Source of the DNA: Planctomycetia bacterium
Lineage (GTDB): Bacteria; Planctomycetota; Planctomycetia; Gemmatales; Gemmataceae
Assembly: GCA_005773755.1 (NCBI GenBank)
Contig: SXHE01000017.1
Span: 1-24,457 of the forward strand
Length of the DNA stretch: 24,457 nt
Direction of reading: 5' to 3'
Shown here in pieces: positions 14,678-22,168 of this stretch. Within the stretch, counting starts at the first letter, position 1, and the number at the start of each line of letters is the position of its first letter. A program made the translations under genes and the position numbers. Below the pieces are notes generated by a model. That model had not been told where the DNA came from. It saw only the letters and a program-made list of their open reading frames with translations, and ran no database searches.

Positions 14678-14692
14678 CGCGCTTCGCCTTGA

Positions 14693-14740
14693 CCGGGTGG
14701 GGCGGGGCGGCTAAATCCCGGCCTCCGCTGCCCCGCCCGG
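14693..14740. terminator. G+C-rich hairpin between Tat protein and porin genes
   Basis: Positions 14693-14705 (CCGGGTGGGGCGG) pair with 14728-14740 (CTGCCCCGCCCGG), including two G-T pairs, across a 22-base loop. It sits 15 bases after the stop at 14677 and 10 bases before the porin ATG. It could terminate or attenuate read-through, or occlude the porin start. There is no T-run. Confidence 0.4.
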
Positions 14741-14750
14741 ATTTGTCACC

Positions 14751-16088
14751 ATGCCCGCGCTTCGCGCCGGAACGTTCGCGCTCGTCGTGGTCGCTTGCGC
14801 GATCACCGGGCGCGCCGGCGCGCAAGAGCTGCGCGTCCCTGAGTTGCCGGAACCGGCCGCGCCGGACCCGCTCACCGACCTGATGCGCCGCGTCAACGAC
14901 CTCGAAGGAGAGGTGAAGCGGTCAAAGGCGAAGCAGGCCGACGCCGCGAAGAAGCCGACCGTCAACTGGATGATGCAGATTCAGGCGGACGCGCTCTGGT
15001 CCGATCAGGACGTGGACAACCGCCGCGCGGTCGGCAGCATCCCCGACGGGGCCACGTTCCGCCGCGCCCGGTTCGGTATGTACGGCGACTACGGGCCGTT
15101 CGAGTACCGCATCGCGATGGACTTCGCGCTGCAAGGGCGGCCGTCGTTCATCGACGTGTTCATCGGGCTGAACGACGTGCCGGGCCTGGGCCGCGTCCGC
15201 GTCGGGCACTTCTTCGAGCCGTTCGGCCTGGAGCAATACAGTCAGAACCGGTTCGTCACGGTCCTCGAACGCGCGCTGCCGACGGAGCCGATCGCGCCGG
15301 GCCGCAACCTCGGTGTGATGGCGAACAACACCTTCGCCGACCAGCGCGGGACGTGGGCGCTGGGGGCGTTCCACACCGACAGCGACGCCTTTGGCGACGA
15401 CACGGGGAACGACTTCCGTGCCGCGATCACCGGTCGTGCGACGTTCCTCCCGTGGTACGAGGAGACGATCGCCGGCGCGGACCTCGTCCACATCGGGGCC
15501 GCGTACTCAGCGCGCGCGACGAAGGCCGGTCAGGTGCGGTTCCAGGTGCGCCCGGAAGTGCGGCTCGGTGCGGCCACCCCCAACGTCCCGAACTTCGTCG
15601 ATTCGGGCAACATCGGCGCGGGCTTTTATCAGCTCGTCGGCGCGGAACTGCTGCTGATCCACGGCCCGCTGTCGGCGCAGGCTGAATACGTACTCGTACC
15701 GGTGGACACCTACCGCAGCGGCGCGGTGTACTTCCAATCGTGGTACGCGATGGGGAGCGTGCTGCTGACCGGCGAGAGCCGGCAGTACCGGAAGACGACC
15801 GGCACCCTCGAACGGATCGTGCCGCGCCGCGACTTCATCCGCCGCGACGCGAACGGCGTCGCGCTGGGGCCGGGCGCGTGGGAACTGGCCGCGCGGGTTT
15901 CACACCTCGACCTGAACAGTGGCGGTATCCGCGGCGGGCGCGTCACCGACCTGACGCTCGGCGTGAACTGGTACCTGAACGCCTACCTGCGGATGACGGC
16001 GAACTACGTCCGCGCGTTCCAGACCCCGCGCACCGGCCCGCGCGGAACCGCCGACTTCTACGGCCTCCGCATCGGGTACGAGTTCTGA
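14751..16088 (+). CDS. OprO/OprP-type outer-membrane porin
   Basis: The 445-residue product has a signal peptide ending at GRAGAQ (about residue 25). A short coiled-coil segment follows (LTDLMRRVNDLEGEVKRSKAKQ, about 42-63), as in many planctomycete porins where it may trimerise or anchor to the wall. The remainder is a beta-barrel pattern of alternating residues: FRRARFGMYGDYGPFEYRIAMDFAL, RVRVGHFFEPFGLEQ, NLGVMANNTF. The protein ends in the aromatic signature RIGYEF, expected for BAM-assembled barrels. PFGLEQ and the RRARFG strand are typical of the phosphate-selective porin O/P family (Pfam Porin_O_P); phosphate or pyrophosphate specificity is not proven. The ATG at 14751 lacks a strong ribosome binding site. 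Gene order suggests co-transcription with the preceding Tat protein unless the hairpin at 14693-14740 terminates. Confidence 0.9.
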   Translation: MPALRAGTFALVVVACAITGRAGAQELRVPELPEPAAPDPLTDLMRRVNDLEGEVKRSKAKQADAAKKPTVNWMMQIQADALWSDQDVDNRRAVGSIPDGATFRRARFGMYGDYGPFEYRIAMDFALQGRPSFIDVFIGLNDVPGLGRVRVGHFFEPFGLEQYSQNRFVTVLERALPTEPIAPGRNLGVMANNTFADQRGTWALGAFHTDSDAFGDDTGNDFRAAITGRATFLPWYEETIAGADLVHIGAAYSARATKAGQVRFQVRPEVRLGAATPNVPNFVDSGNIGAGFYQLVGAELLLIHGPLSAQAEYVLVPVDTYRSGAVYFQSWYAMGSVLLTGESRQYRKTTGTLERIVPRRDFIRRDANGVALGPGAWELAARVSHLDLNSGGIRGGRVTDLTLGVNWYLNAYLRMTANYVRAFQTPRTGPRGTADFYGLRIGYEF

Positions 16089-16106
16089 GTTGGTAGCGGA
16101 CGAGTG

Positions 16107-16287
16107 CCCGTTTGGGACCGCGAAGTGACGGGTGGCATCGGCGGGCTGTTCGAGAAGATGTTTGTGGCTTCTCGCTCAACCGCGACGCGTTCCTGAAGCA
16201 CGACCACAAGCGGAGCAACGTCGAGTCCGCGTTCAGCAGGATGAAAGCGAAGTTCGGAGACGCGCCCGGAGCAAGGCCGACACCCCG
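16107..16287 (+). pseudogene. Remnant of an IS4/IS1182-like DDE transposase, two frameshifts
   Basis: Three short frames read in series reproduce the C-terminal signature of a DDE transposase. The first gives TGGIGGLFEKMF (to about 16163). The second, after loss of one base, gives CGFSLNRDAFLKHDHKRSNVESAFSRMKAKFGDA, cited here as two parts: FSLNRDAFLKHDHK and RSNVESAFSRMKAKFGDA (about 16164-16266). The third, after loss of another base, gives ARSKADT (about 16264-16284). The intact family motif, from memory, runs EKMFHYF-NREEFL-HYHKRSNVEST-S-IK-KFGDAVRSKT. The N-terminal and catalytic parts are absent, and the fragment runs up to the stop of the UbiA-family gene. I see no terminal inverted repeats or target duplication. 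It is a decayed insertion between two convergent genes. Confidence 0.75.
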
Positions 16288-16288
16288 A

Positions 16289-17170
16289 TCACCTCACCGC
16301 CAATTGCACCAGAACTACTGCCAACAGGCCCAGGCTGATGACGCCGTTGACGTGGAAGAACGCCCGGTTCACGCGGGTCAGGTCGTCGGCGCGAACGAGG
16401 CTGTGCTCGTACACCAACAGCGCGCCGACCGCGACCAGTCCCGCGAGGAACACGCCGCTCAGGCGCGGCGAAGCGAAGTACAGCCCGATTAGCATACCGA
16501 ACATCACCGTGTGACACACGGCGGCGATCCGTAGGCTGGCCGGGATGCCGAACCGCGCCGGGACGCTGTGCAGGCCCGTCTCCTTGTCGAACTTGGCGTC
16601 CTGACACGCATACAGGATGTCGAACCCGCTCACCCAGAACGCCACCGCGCCGCCGATCAGCACCGGCACGGCCATATCGACGAACCCGCGAATCGCGATC
16701 CACGCCGCGACCGGGGCGAGCATCAGCGCCGCTCCGAGCCAAAAGTGCGCGAGGCTGGTGAACCGCTTCGCCAGCGAGTAGCCGAGCACGAACAGCAGCA
16801 CCGGCCCGCTCAGGTACAGCGGCCACGGGTTCGCCGGCTCTCGCAACTGAAAGAGCAGGGTGGAGGCCACGAACGCAAGACAGCAGAGCAGGGTGAAGCC
16901 CCACACGACCGCGATCGACAGCGTACCGGCGGGCAGGTGGCGCGCGACGGTGCGCGGGTTCTTGGCGTCGATGTGTCGGTCGGCGACGCGGTTAAAGGCC
17001 ATCGCCGCGCTGCGGGCGAACACCATGCACAGCAGCACGCCGGCGAGGTCGGGCCAGCGGAACGGTTCGTCGGCCCACGCCAACGCCGCCGCGAGCAGCG
17101 CGAACGGCAACGCGAAGATCGTGTGGCTGAACCGGATCAGCTCCAGCAGCTTGCGGGCTACAGTTGGCAT
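16289..17170 (-). CDS. UbiA-family polyprenyltransferase (MqnP-like or 4-hydroxybenzoate polyprenyltransferase)
   Basis: The 293-residue product is a full-length UbiA enzyme with about eight or nine membrane helices. The first Asp-rich motif is NRVADRHIDAKNPRT (about residues 60-75), and the second is DILYACQDAKFDKETGLHSVP (cited in two parts: DILYACQD, AKFDKETGLHS). Both bind Mg2+-diphosphate of the prenyl donor. The ARHLPAG sequence after the first motif is typical of the UbiA branch. Planctomycetes generally make menaquinone rather than ubiquinone, so attachment of the prenyl tail in the futalosine route (MqnP) is more likely than ubiquinone synthesis; this is inference. ATG 17170 begins the conserved MPTVARKLLELIRFSHTIF region; longer frames upstream have no homology. 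The 3' end abuts the transposase remnant, but the protein seems intact. Confidence 0.87.
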   Translation of the reverse strand: MPTVARKLLELIRFSHTIFALPFALLAAALAWADEPFRWPDLAGVLLCMVFARSAAMAFNRVADRHIDAKNPRTVARHLPAGTLSIAVVWGFTLLCCLAFVASTLLFQLREPANPWPLYLSGPVLLFVLGYSLAKRFTSLAHFWLGAALMLAPVAAWIAIRGFVDMAVPVLIGGAVAFWVSGFDILYACQDAKFDKETGLHSVPARFGIPASLRIAAVCHTVMFGMLIGLYFASPRLSGVFLAGLVAVGALLVYEHSLVRADDLTRVNRAFFHVNGVISLGLLAVVLVQLAVR

Positions 17171-17218
17171 GGCGGTTCTTTCTACGCGCGGGCGTGCCCG
17201 GAGGCTTGCCCCACCAAG

Positions 17219-17271
17219 GAAACCGCCGCGGGCGGTTTCGCGCAACACCGGCCGCGCGGCCGGCGTAGAAT
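17219..17271. promoter_or_regulatory. Two palindromes and a -10-like box in the UbiA/GT2 divergent region
   Basis: GAAACCGCC (17219-17227) and GGCGGTTTC (17231-17239) form a perfect 9-bp inverted repeat with a 3-base centre. Eight bases further on, CCGGCCGCGCGGCCGG (17248-17263) is a perfect 16-base palindrome. TAGAAT (17266-17271) then precedes the GT2 ATG by 28 bases. A dimeric repressor site next to the promoter would look like this, but random palindromes are common in such G+C-rich DNA. Confidence 0.4.
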
Positions 17272-17299
17272 GGGACATCTTGACCCGCGGAACTTCCCC

Positions 17300-18016
17300 A
17301 TGCGCGTTCTCACCGCGATCCCGGTTTATAACGAGGCGAAGCACGTTCGCGACGTGCTGGCCGAGGTGCGCCGGTACTCGCCCGACATCCTCGTTGTGAA
17401 CGACGGCTCCACCGACGGCACCGCCGAACTGCTCGACTGCGAATCGGGCCTGCACCGCATCGACCACAGCGCCAACGGCGGCTACGGGGCGGCACTCGTC
17501 TCGGCGTTCGCCTTCGCACGGGAGCGCGACTTCGACGTGCTGGTGACGATGGACTGCGACGGCCAGCACGAACCGTCGCGCATCCCCGTGCTGCTCGAAT
17601 CAATCCACGACGCCGACATCGTGTCCGGCTCGCGCTACTATCGCGACTTCCGCCAAGACACGCCCGCGCCGACCGACCGCCGGTTCATCAACGCGACGAT
17701 CACCCGCGAGATCAACGCCCGCTACGGCCTGAACCTGACCGACGCGTTCTGCGGGTTCAAGGCGTACCGGCGCGAGGCGCTCGCCAAGTTGCACATCACG
17801 GAGCGCGGGTGGGGGATGCCGCTGCAACTGTGGGTGCAGGCCGCGCGCGCCGGGCTGCGGGTGAAGGAGATCGGCGTGCCGCGCCTGTACCTCGACCCGA
17901 ACCGCGCGTTCGGCGGGGTGATGAACGACCCGGAGCAGCGGCTCGCCTACTACCGCGACGTGCTGGCCGCGGCCGAGAGTGGCGCTCGCGTCGCCTGCCC
18001 GGGGTCGTGCGGATGA
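17300..18016 (+). CDS. Family 2 glycosyltransferase (DPM1/polyprenyl-phosphate-type)
   Basis: The 238-residue product is a GT-A fold GT2 enzyme. AIPVYNEAKHVRDVL (6-20) is the nucleotide-binding start, VVNDGSTDGT (32-41) the conserved loop, and DCDGQHEP (85-92) contains the DxD metal site. GSRYYRDF follows, and AFCGFKAYRREAL corresponds to the acceptor region of DPM1-like enzymes. There is no C-terminal membrane anchor, so it is like the soluble-catalytic DPM1 form. Sugar and acceptor are unknown; transfer to a polyprenyl phosphate is the usual role. The ATG at 17300 starts the conserved region. The stop overlaps the next ATG (ATGA at 18013-18016), which implies coupled translation with the BshC-like gene. 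Confidence 0.88.
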   Translation: MRVLTAIPVYNEAKHVRDVLAEVRRYSPDILVVNDGSTDGTAELLDCESGLHRIDHSANGGYGAALVSAFAFARERDFDVLVTMDCDGQHEPSRIPVLLESIHDADIVSGSRYYRDFRQDTPAPTDRRFINATITREINARYGLNLTDAFCGFKAYRREALAKLHITERGWGMPLQLWVQAARAGLRVKEIGVPRLYLDPNRAFGGVMNDPEQRLAYYRDVLAAAESGARVACPGSCG

Positions 18017-19371
18017 GCCGCCAGTTACGCACCCCCACCGCACACGGCGAAGTGCTGGCCGACCCGCCGTTCGCCGCGATTCCCGCGCTGGTCGAAGCCA
18101 ACCGCAAGTTGCTCGACCGCACGGACGTGCTTATCGCTGGCCGACCCCTGCGTGAGTTGCGCGCGCTCGCGCGTCGCGAAGTGCTGGAGTTGGCGAACGG
18201 CCGGCGTGAGCCGGCCGGTGAGAGCGACGGCCCTCTACTACTCACCGGTCATCAACCGGAACTGTCGCACCCCGGCGTGTGGGTGAAGAACTTCGCGCTC
18301 AACGGCCTCGCGCGACAGCTCGGCGGCGTTCCCCTTCACCTCATCGTCGATAACGACACGCTCAAGAGCACCACGATCCGCGTCCCGGTGTTCCGCGAAG
18401 GCGACCCGGCCTCCGTGCGGTTGGAGAGCGTCGCGTTTGACACCTTCGATGGCGAGGTGCCCTACGAAGATCGCGCGGTGCGCGATGCGAACCTGTTCGG
18501 CGCGTTCGCGGATCGCTACTTGGGCGTGTGCGCGAACACCGTTGGTAAAGCGTTTACCGTCGCGCGGCGCGCGCGCGAACGCGCGTGGGGCTGCGATAAC
18601 CTCGAACTGCCGGTCAGCCGGCTGGCGCAGACGCGCGCGTTCGCGCGGTTCGCGCAACACATCCTGACGGACCTCCCGCAATTTCGCGCCGCCTACAACG
18701 CCGCGATTCGCGCGTACCGCGCCGCGAACGGCATCCGCAGTGCGAACCACCCGGCACCTGAGTTGGCCGAGGGCGAAGCGCCCTTTTGGGAGCGCACCGC
18801 CACAGGCAAGCGCCAGCGCGCGACCGCAGCGAGTGACGTGCGTTCGCTTCGCCCCCGTGCCCTCACGCTCACGCTGTTCGCGCGCGTGTGCCTGGGAGAT
18901 TTCTTCATTCACGGCATCGGCGGCGGGAAGTACGACGAGGTGACCGACGCCATCATTCGCGACTACTTCGGCATTGAGCCGCCCGCGTATCAGGTGCTGT
19001 CCGCGACGCTGCACCTTCCGCTGCCGGCGTTCCCTTCGACCGCCGCCGACCTCACCCGTGCCGCGCGCCGCGTGCGCGACCTGCGCTGGAACCCGCACGT
19101 CGCCCTGCCGCCGGGCGCGGTCACGGAGGCGTTCGCGGCGAACGAGCCGTCGCGCGTCGACCACGCAGCGCGGCGCGAGTGGTTCCGGGCGCTTCAACAG
19201 AGTAAAGAGCGCATGCGGGCGCTGGTCGCGAGTGAAGTGCCGGGCGCGGAAGCGGAGTTAGCTCGCGTGCGGAGCGAAGTTGAGGCGAACACGATTCTGC
19301 GCCGCCGCGATTACCCGTGGGTGCTGTACCCGGAAGAGACGCTGCGGCCGTTCTTACAGGGATTTCTGTAA
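18013..19371 (+). CDS. BshC-like protein (distant relative of bacillithiol synthase)
   Basis: The 452-residue product has features that line up in order with BshC, the cysteine-adding enzyme of bacillithiol synthesis. LLLTGHQPELSHPGVW (about 77-92) compares with the TGQQ-G-L-GPLY motif. VPLHLIVDNDTLKSTTI compares with the PVFW-AGEDHDF-E region, and LRPRALTLTLFARVCLGDFFIHGIGGG with the LRP...D-LLPT-A-VGGPGE region. Key residues differ (TGHQ for TGQQ, DNDT for EDHDF) and the C-terminal coiled coil is short, so substrate and reaction may differ. I did not find another bacillithiol gene in the window. The gene overlaps the GT2 gene by 4 bases. The protein has no signal peptide and should be cytoplasmic. 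It has many Arg and Ala codons and runs of CGCG, as in the rest of the window. Confidence 0.6.
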   Translation: MSRQLRTPTAHGEVLADPPFAAIPALVEANRKLLDRTDVLIAGRPLRELRALARREVLELANGRREPAGESDGPLLLTGHQPELSHPGVWVKNFALNGLARQLGGVPLHLIVDNDTLKSTTIRVPVFREGDPASVRLESVAFDTFDGEVPYEDRAVRDANLFGAFADRYLGVCANTVGKAFTVARRARERAWGCDNLELPVSRLAQTRAFARFAQHILTDLPQFRAAYNAAIRAYRAANGIRSANHPAPELAEGEAPFWERTATGKRQRATAASDVRSLRPRALTLTLFARVCLGDFFIHGIGGGKYDEVTDAIIRDYFGIEPPAYQVLSATLHLPLPAFPSTAADLTRAARRVRDLRWNPHVALPPGAVTEAFAANEPSRVDHAARREWFRALQQSKERMRALVASEVPGAEAELARVRSEVEANTILRRRDYPWVLYPEETLRPFLQGFL

Positions 19372-19373
19372 AC

Positions 19374-19434
19374 GGGGTCTGTGGCCCCGGTGTTGTACGA
19401 TTCGCTCGGCTCCGGCCTCACAGAGGCCGGCCCC
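19374..19434. repeat. Imperfect inverted repeat with self-palindromic arms
   Basis: The left arm GGGG-TCTGTGG-CCCC (19374-19388) and the right arm CCGGCCTC-ACA-GAGGCCGG (19412-19430, perfect 8-bp stem) are both small palindromes. TCTGTG (19378-19383) is complementary to CACAGA (19419-19424), so the arms can also pair with each other imperfectly. It begins 2 bases after the stop at 19371 and ends 12 bases before the end of the convergent gene at 19447. It may be a bidirectional terminator and a third, diverged member of the element class at 3795 and 5699. Confidence 0.6.
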
Positions 19435-19446
19435 AGAAGGCAAACA

Positions 19447-20244
19447 CTACTTCGGCTGCTTCCCGCGGATCATGTCTTCGGTCGCGGTCAGTATCTCGCT
19501 GATCTTCTCGTTGGTCAGTTCATCGAGCTTCAGCTCCCATCGCTCGACCATGCGCAGGCGGTTGTAGATGAGCACCGTCACCTGTACGTCACCGATGCCG
19601 AACGCGGAGACCGAGGGCGAAATCTTGGGGGCGAGGCCGAACGGGACGTTGTCCGCGAGCACGGCCTTCGCGAAGTCGTTGATCTCAGTCACGTACTGGT
19701 CGCGGTTCTCGTCGTCCGGGTACTCCTTTGCGGCGATGACGGGCTTTTCGGGGTCGCCGCCGGGCAGGGCGACCGGCTTCGGGCCGCCTTCGAGCTTGAG
19801 GAAGTGCGCCATCGCGGCCAGCTTGTCCGAGCGGTATTTGGGGATCAGCGTGTCGGTGCCCTTGATGAGCTTCGCCAGTCCGCTGGTCGCGTCCAGCCCC
19901 TTGAGATCGGCGCGAACGAACACCGCGACGACCGGCGACAGCCCGTTCTCGCACACGAGGCAGTGGATGTTGCCGGTGCGGTTTCGCGGGTCCGTCCCTT
20001 CGGTTCCGTCGATGTTCTTGACCTTCGCCTTGTAGCGATTATCGACGACCAGGTGCGCGCGGAACGGTTGCGGCACGACGTTGGCGCGGCTCGCCCCGCG
20101 CGCGAACGCCGCGGCCCCGGCCAGCGCGCTCTCGGTGGCCGTTGGCGCGGCCGGTACAGGCGGCGGCACGTCTTGGGCCGGAGCGAGCGACAGGGCCGCA
20201 CCGGTGAGAACCCCCAGCGCCAGCGCCGCGTGCCGGATCGACAT
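19447..20244 (-). CDS. Secreted protein with a CxxC motif, possible thioredoxin-like fold
   Basis: The 265-residue product starts at ATG 20244, preceded by an excellent ribosome binding site (GGGAGGAG, 6 bases spacing), which rules out the TTG at 20259. A signal peptide (HAALALGVLTGAALSLAPAQ) and a Pro/Ala-rich linker (26-45) lead to a folded part. NIHCLVCENGLSPVVAVFVR (93-112) contains C95 and C98 just before a hydrophobic strand, as in thioredoxin-like proteins, and IKGTDTLIPKY plus LAAMAHFLKLEG could be later helices. This assignment is inference, because the CxxC lies before the strand in an unusual context. Reaction and partners are unknown. Convergent with the BshC-like gene and followed by the same-strand S51 gene upstream. 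Confidence 0.75.
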   Translation of the reverse strand: MSIRHAALALGVLTGAALSLAPAQDVPPPVPAAPTATESALAGAAAFARGASRANVVPQPFRAHLVVDNRYKAKVKNIDGTEGTDPRNRTGNIHCLVCENGLSPVVAVFVRADLKGLDATSGLAKLIKGTDTLIPKYRSDKLAAMAHFLKLEGGPKPVALPGGDPEKPVIAAKEYPDDENRDQYVTEINDFAKAVLADNVPFGLAPKISPSVSAFGIGDVQVTVLIYNRLRMVERWELKLDELTNEKISEILTATEDMIRGKQPK

Positions 20245-20391
20245 AACCGCTCCTCCCAACCAAGTTCGCGATTCCGCTAGGTATCAGCCTGACGGCGCGC
20301 GGGCCGCGCGTCAAGGCTCCGCACCGGGGAACGCGGCAACTTCCGGGTGAGAGGTTCCACGTTTGGGGCGCGTGCAACGATTCTGCCGAGC

Positions 20392-20413
20392 ACCCCGCCC
20401 TTGCGGGCGGGGT
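20392..20413 (-). terminator. G+C hairpin downstream of the S51 gene
   Basis: ACCCCGCCC (20392-20400) and GGGCGGGGT (20405-20413) form a perfect 9-bp stem with a TTGC tetraloop, 11 bases beyond the stop codon of the minus-strand gene ending at 20425. No T-run follows on either strand. The rest of 20245-20391 holds a second GC-rich imperfect inverted repeat around 20290-20313 and no gene that I can support. Confidence 0.5.
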
Positions 20414-20424
20414 TCGCCGTCGAC

Positions 20425-21990
20425 TCACTTCACCGGCTTCCGCGCTTTCAGGTCGTACTTCCCGTTGGGGAACACTTCCTCGTAGTCCTTGTCGCCGTCG
20501 GGCTTCTTCTTCGTGTCGTAGAACGCGACCTTGCTCCGGCCGATCACTTCCGCCACGCTCCCGGTCACGACGATGGCCGTGCCCTCGTCCAGCCCGATGC
20601 CCAGGTACTGCGGGTACTCCTTCATCAGCCCGGTCATGTCGGCCGTGCGCTTGCGCGCGAAGAAGTGCTGATCGACGGCGCACCCCGGCAGGTAGCCGAA
20701 CCCGCGCTCGTAGCCCTCGGCCGCAACCACGGTGTTGCCCAGCGGGTGGCCGCGCGGCATGTACTCGCTCTGGATGCTCGCGCCCGCAGAGCTGCCGCCG
20801 ATCACGCCGCCGCGGGCCAGCACCTCGTGGAACCGCTTCGCGGTCAGCGTGCCCTCGTAAGAGTCCACGAACCGCCACTGCCGCCCACCGCTGAACCACA
20901 CCCCCTTCGCCTTCAGCAGCGACTCACTGAACTTCGGCGTGTCGGCTTCTTTTCGGTCGCGGGTGTGCAGCGCGGTCACGTTCTTCGCCCCGAACTTCTT
21001 GAGGATCTTCTCCTCGACCGACTCCGGCGCGAGCGGGTCTTCCATCGCGCTCGTGACGACGACGATGGGCGCGTCCGACCCGCCGGCCAGTTCGATGAAT
21101 CGCTTCCAAATCTCCGGCCCGGCCCCGCCTCCGCCGACGATGACCAGTGACCCCTTCTTCACTTCCGGTTCGGCCGGCTTCGCGGGCGGGAAGCTGTCCT
21201 TCGCGGCGCGGTTCAGCGCCGCCCGTTGGAGCTGGCACAGGTCGATCAGCGAGCCGGCCTTGTACTCCTCGTTCGCGGCCGGCTTGCCCGCGCCCTTCGC
21301 GACGCACACGATAATCGGCACGTCGCCGATGACTCGCGCTACGCGCCCGCGGATCACGATCCCCGCGCCGTCGGGGATGCGCACCCCGACGTGCGCCGGG
21401 TTGTTCGCAATGGCACCGACGATCTGGTCTTTGCGCTCGATCAGATAGCCCGGCAGCAGTCCGAACCCCGCGACCGGCTTCTCCGCGCCGCCCGCGAACG
21501 CGAGGGTACCCAGCGCCGAATTGCCACCACCCGCCGCACCGATCAGCCCACCGCGCGCGTGCAACTTCTTGAGTTCCTTCTCGAACAGCGTGCCGCGATA
21601 GGCGTCTAGTACGCGGTCGGTGTGGCCGTTCGCGAACCACACGGCCGTCGCCTCGGTCAGAGGCTTCACGAAGTCCGGGTCGTTGGCCTTCTTCGGGTCG
21701 CGTGTGTGCAGCACCACAACCGACGCCGGTTTGAGGTCCGCCCACACCTTCACGAGTGGGTCGGTCGTCTTCGCGTCGTCGGCCGTCGCTATGGCAGTGG
21801 GGATCACGACGATTTTCGCCTTGTCCTTGCCGGCCAGAGTGAAGAAGGCGTCGCGCACGTCGGTCGGGAGGTCCTTACCGCCGGTAAGCACCAGTGGGCC
21901 GGGCAGCCCGCGCGGGTCGAGCGGGGCCGGGTCCGCGGCGCGGAGCGCCGGCGCGGCCAGCGCGAGGACGAGAGCGCAAAACAGTCGCAT
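20425..21990 (-). CDS. Tandem cyanophycinase-like (peptidase S51) secreted protein with one degenerate domain
   Basis: The 521-residue product has a signal peptide (CALVLALAAPALRAAD) and two homologous S51 domains (about 31-260 and 280-500). The second domain has the nucleophile motif GGSSAGA (398-404, likely Ser401), DQHFFARKR (440-448) and GLDEGTA (467-472), as in cyanophycinase. In the first domain the aligned positions read GAAGGGN (151-157, Gly154 replacing the Ser). The DQHF segment is missing (LPGYLIERKDQ), and E469 aligns with D207. The first half is therefore probably a non-catalytic partner. S51 enzymes hydrolyse isoaspartyl or alpha-aspartyl dipeptide links; cyanophycin itself is not proven as substrate. 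ATG 21990 is chosen because GGAG lies 6 bases upstream and the signal peptide begins there. It may be co-transcribed with the LRR gene upstream. Confidence 0.87.
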   Translation of the reverse strand: MRLFCALVLALAAPALRAADPAPLDPRGLPGPLVLTGGKDLPTDVRDAFFTLAGKDKAKIVVIPTAIATADDAKTTDPLVKVWADLKPASVVVLHTRDPKKANDPDFVKPLTEATAVWFANGHTDRVLDAYRGTLFEKELKKLHARGGLIGAAGGGNSALGTLAFAGGAEKPVAGFGLLPGYLIERKDQIVGAIANNPAHVGVRIPDGAGIVIRGRVARVIGDVPIIVCVAKGAGKPAANEEYKAGSLIDLCQLQRAALNRAAKDSFPPAKPAEPEVKKGSLVIVGGGGAGPEIWKRFIELAGGSDAPIVVVTSAMEDPLAPESVEEKILKKFGAKNVTALHTRDRKEADTPKFSESLLKAKGVWFSGGRQWRFVDSYEGTLTAKRFHEVLARGGVIGGSSAGASIQSEYMPRGHPLGNTVVAAEGYERGFGYLPGCAVDQHFFARKRTADMTGLMKEYPQYLGIGLDEGTAIVVTGSVAEVIGRSKVAFYDTKKKPDGDKDYEEVFPNGKYDLKARKPVK

Positions 21991-22028
21991 GGTGGTCTCC
22001 AATGTGGTCGCGGCGGGCGTTCTCATTG

Positions 22029-22131
22029 ATTCTGGTCGTTCTGCCCACCCCATTTCTGAGGAAACGAACATGACCAGAATCTCTGACGAACCAGAACCTC
22101 TGACGAACCAGAACCTCTGACGAACCGGAGG
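22029..22131. repeat. 17-bp tandem repeat (three copies) preceded by a 10-bp inverted repeat
   Basis: The unit CCTCTGACGAACCAGAA repeats at 22081-22097 (first base differs), 22098-22114 (exact) and 22115-22131 (last three bases diverge). GATTCTGGTC (22029-22038) is an exact reverse complement of GACCAGAATC (22073-22082), with a 34-base loop, so the same ACCAGAA word occurs in both orientations. It occupies the gap 21991-22168 between the LRR gene and the S51 gene. It could be a protein-binding array or slippage product; it is too short and regular for CRISPR. Confidence 0.75.
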
Positions 22132-22168
22132 AACGGAATGAATGAGAGCCGAACGGCCCGTGCGCCGG

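Noticed and set aside
16289..17170. Truncation of the UbiA-family gene by the transposase remnant
   Set aside because: Both Asp-rich motifs and a normal-length C-terminus are present at 293 residues, so the gene looks complete.
22081..22131. CRISPR array
   Set aside because: Units are contiguous 17-bp tandem copies without spacers, and no cas gene is near.
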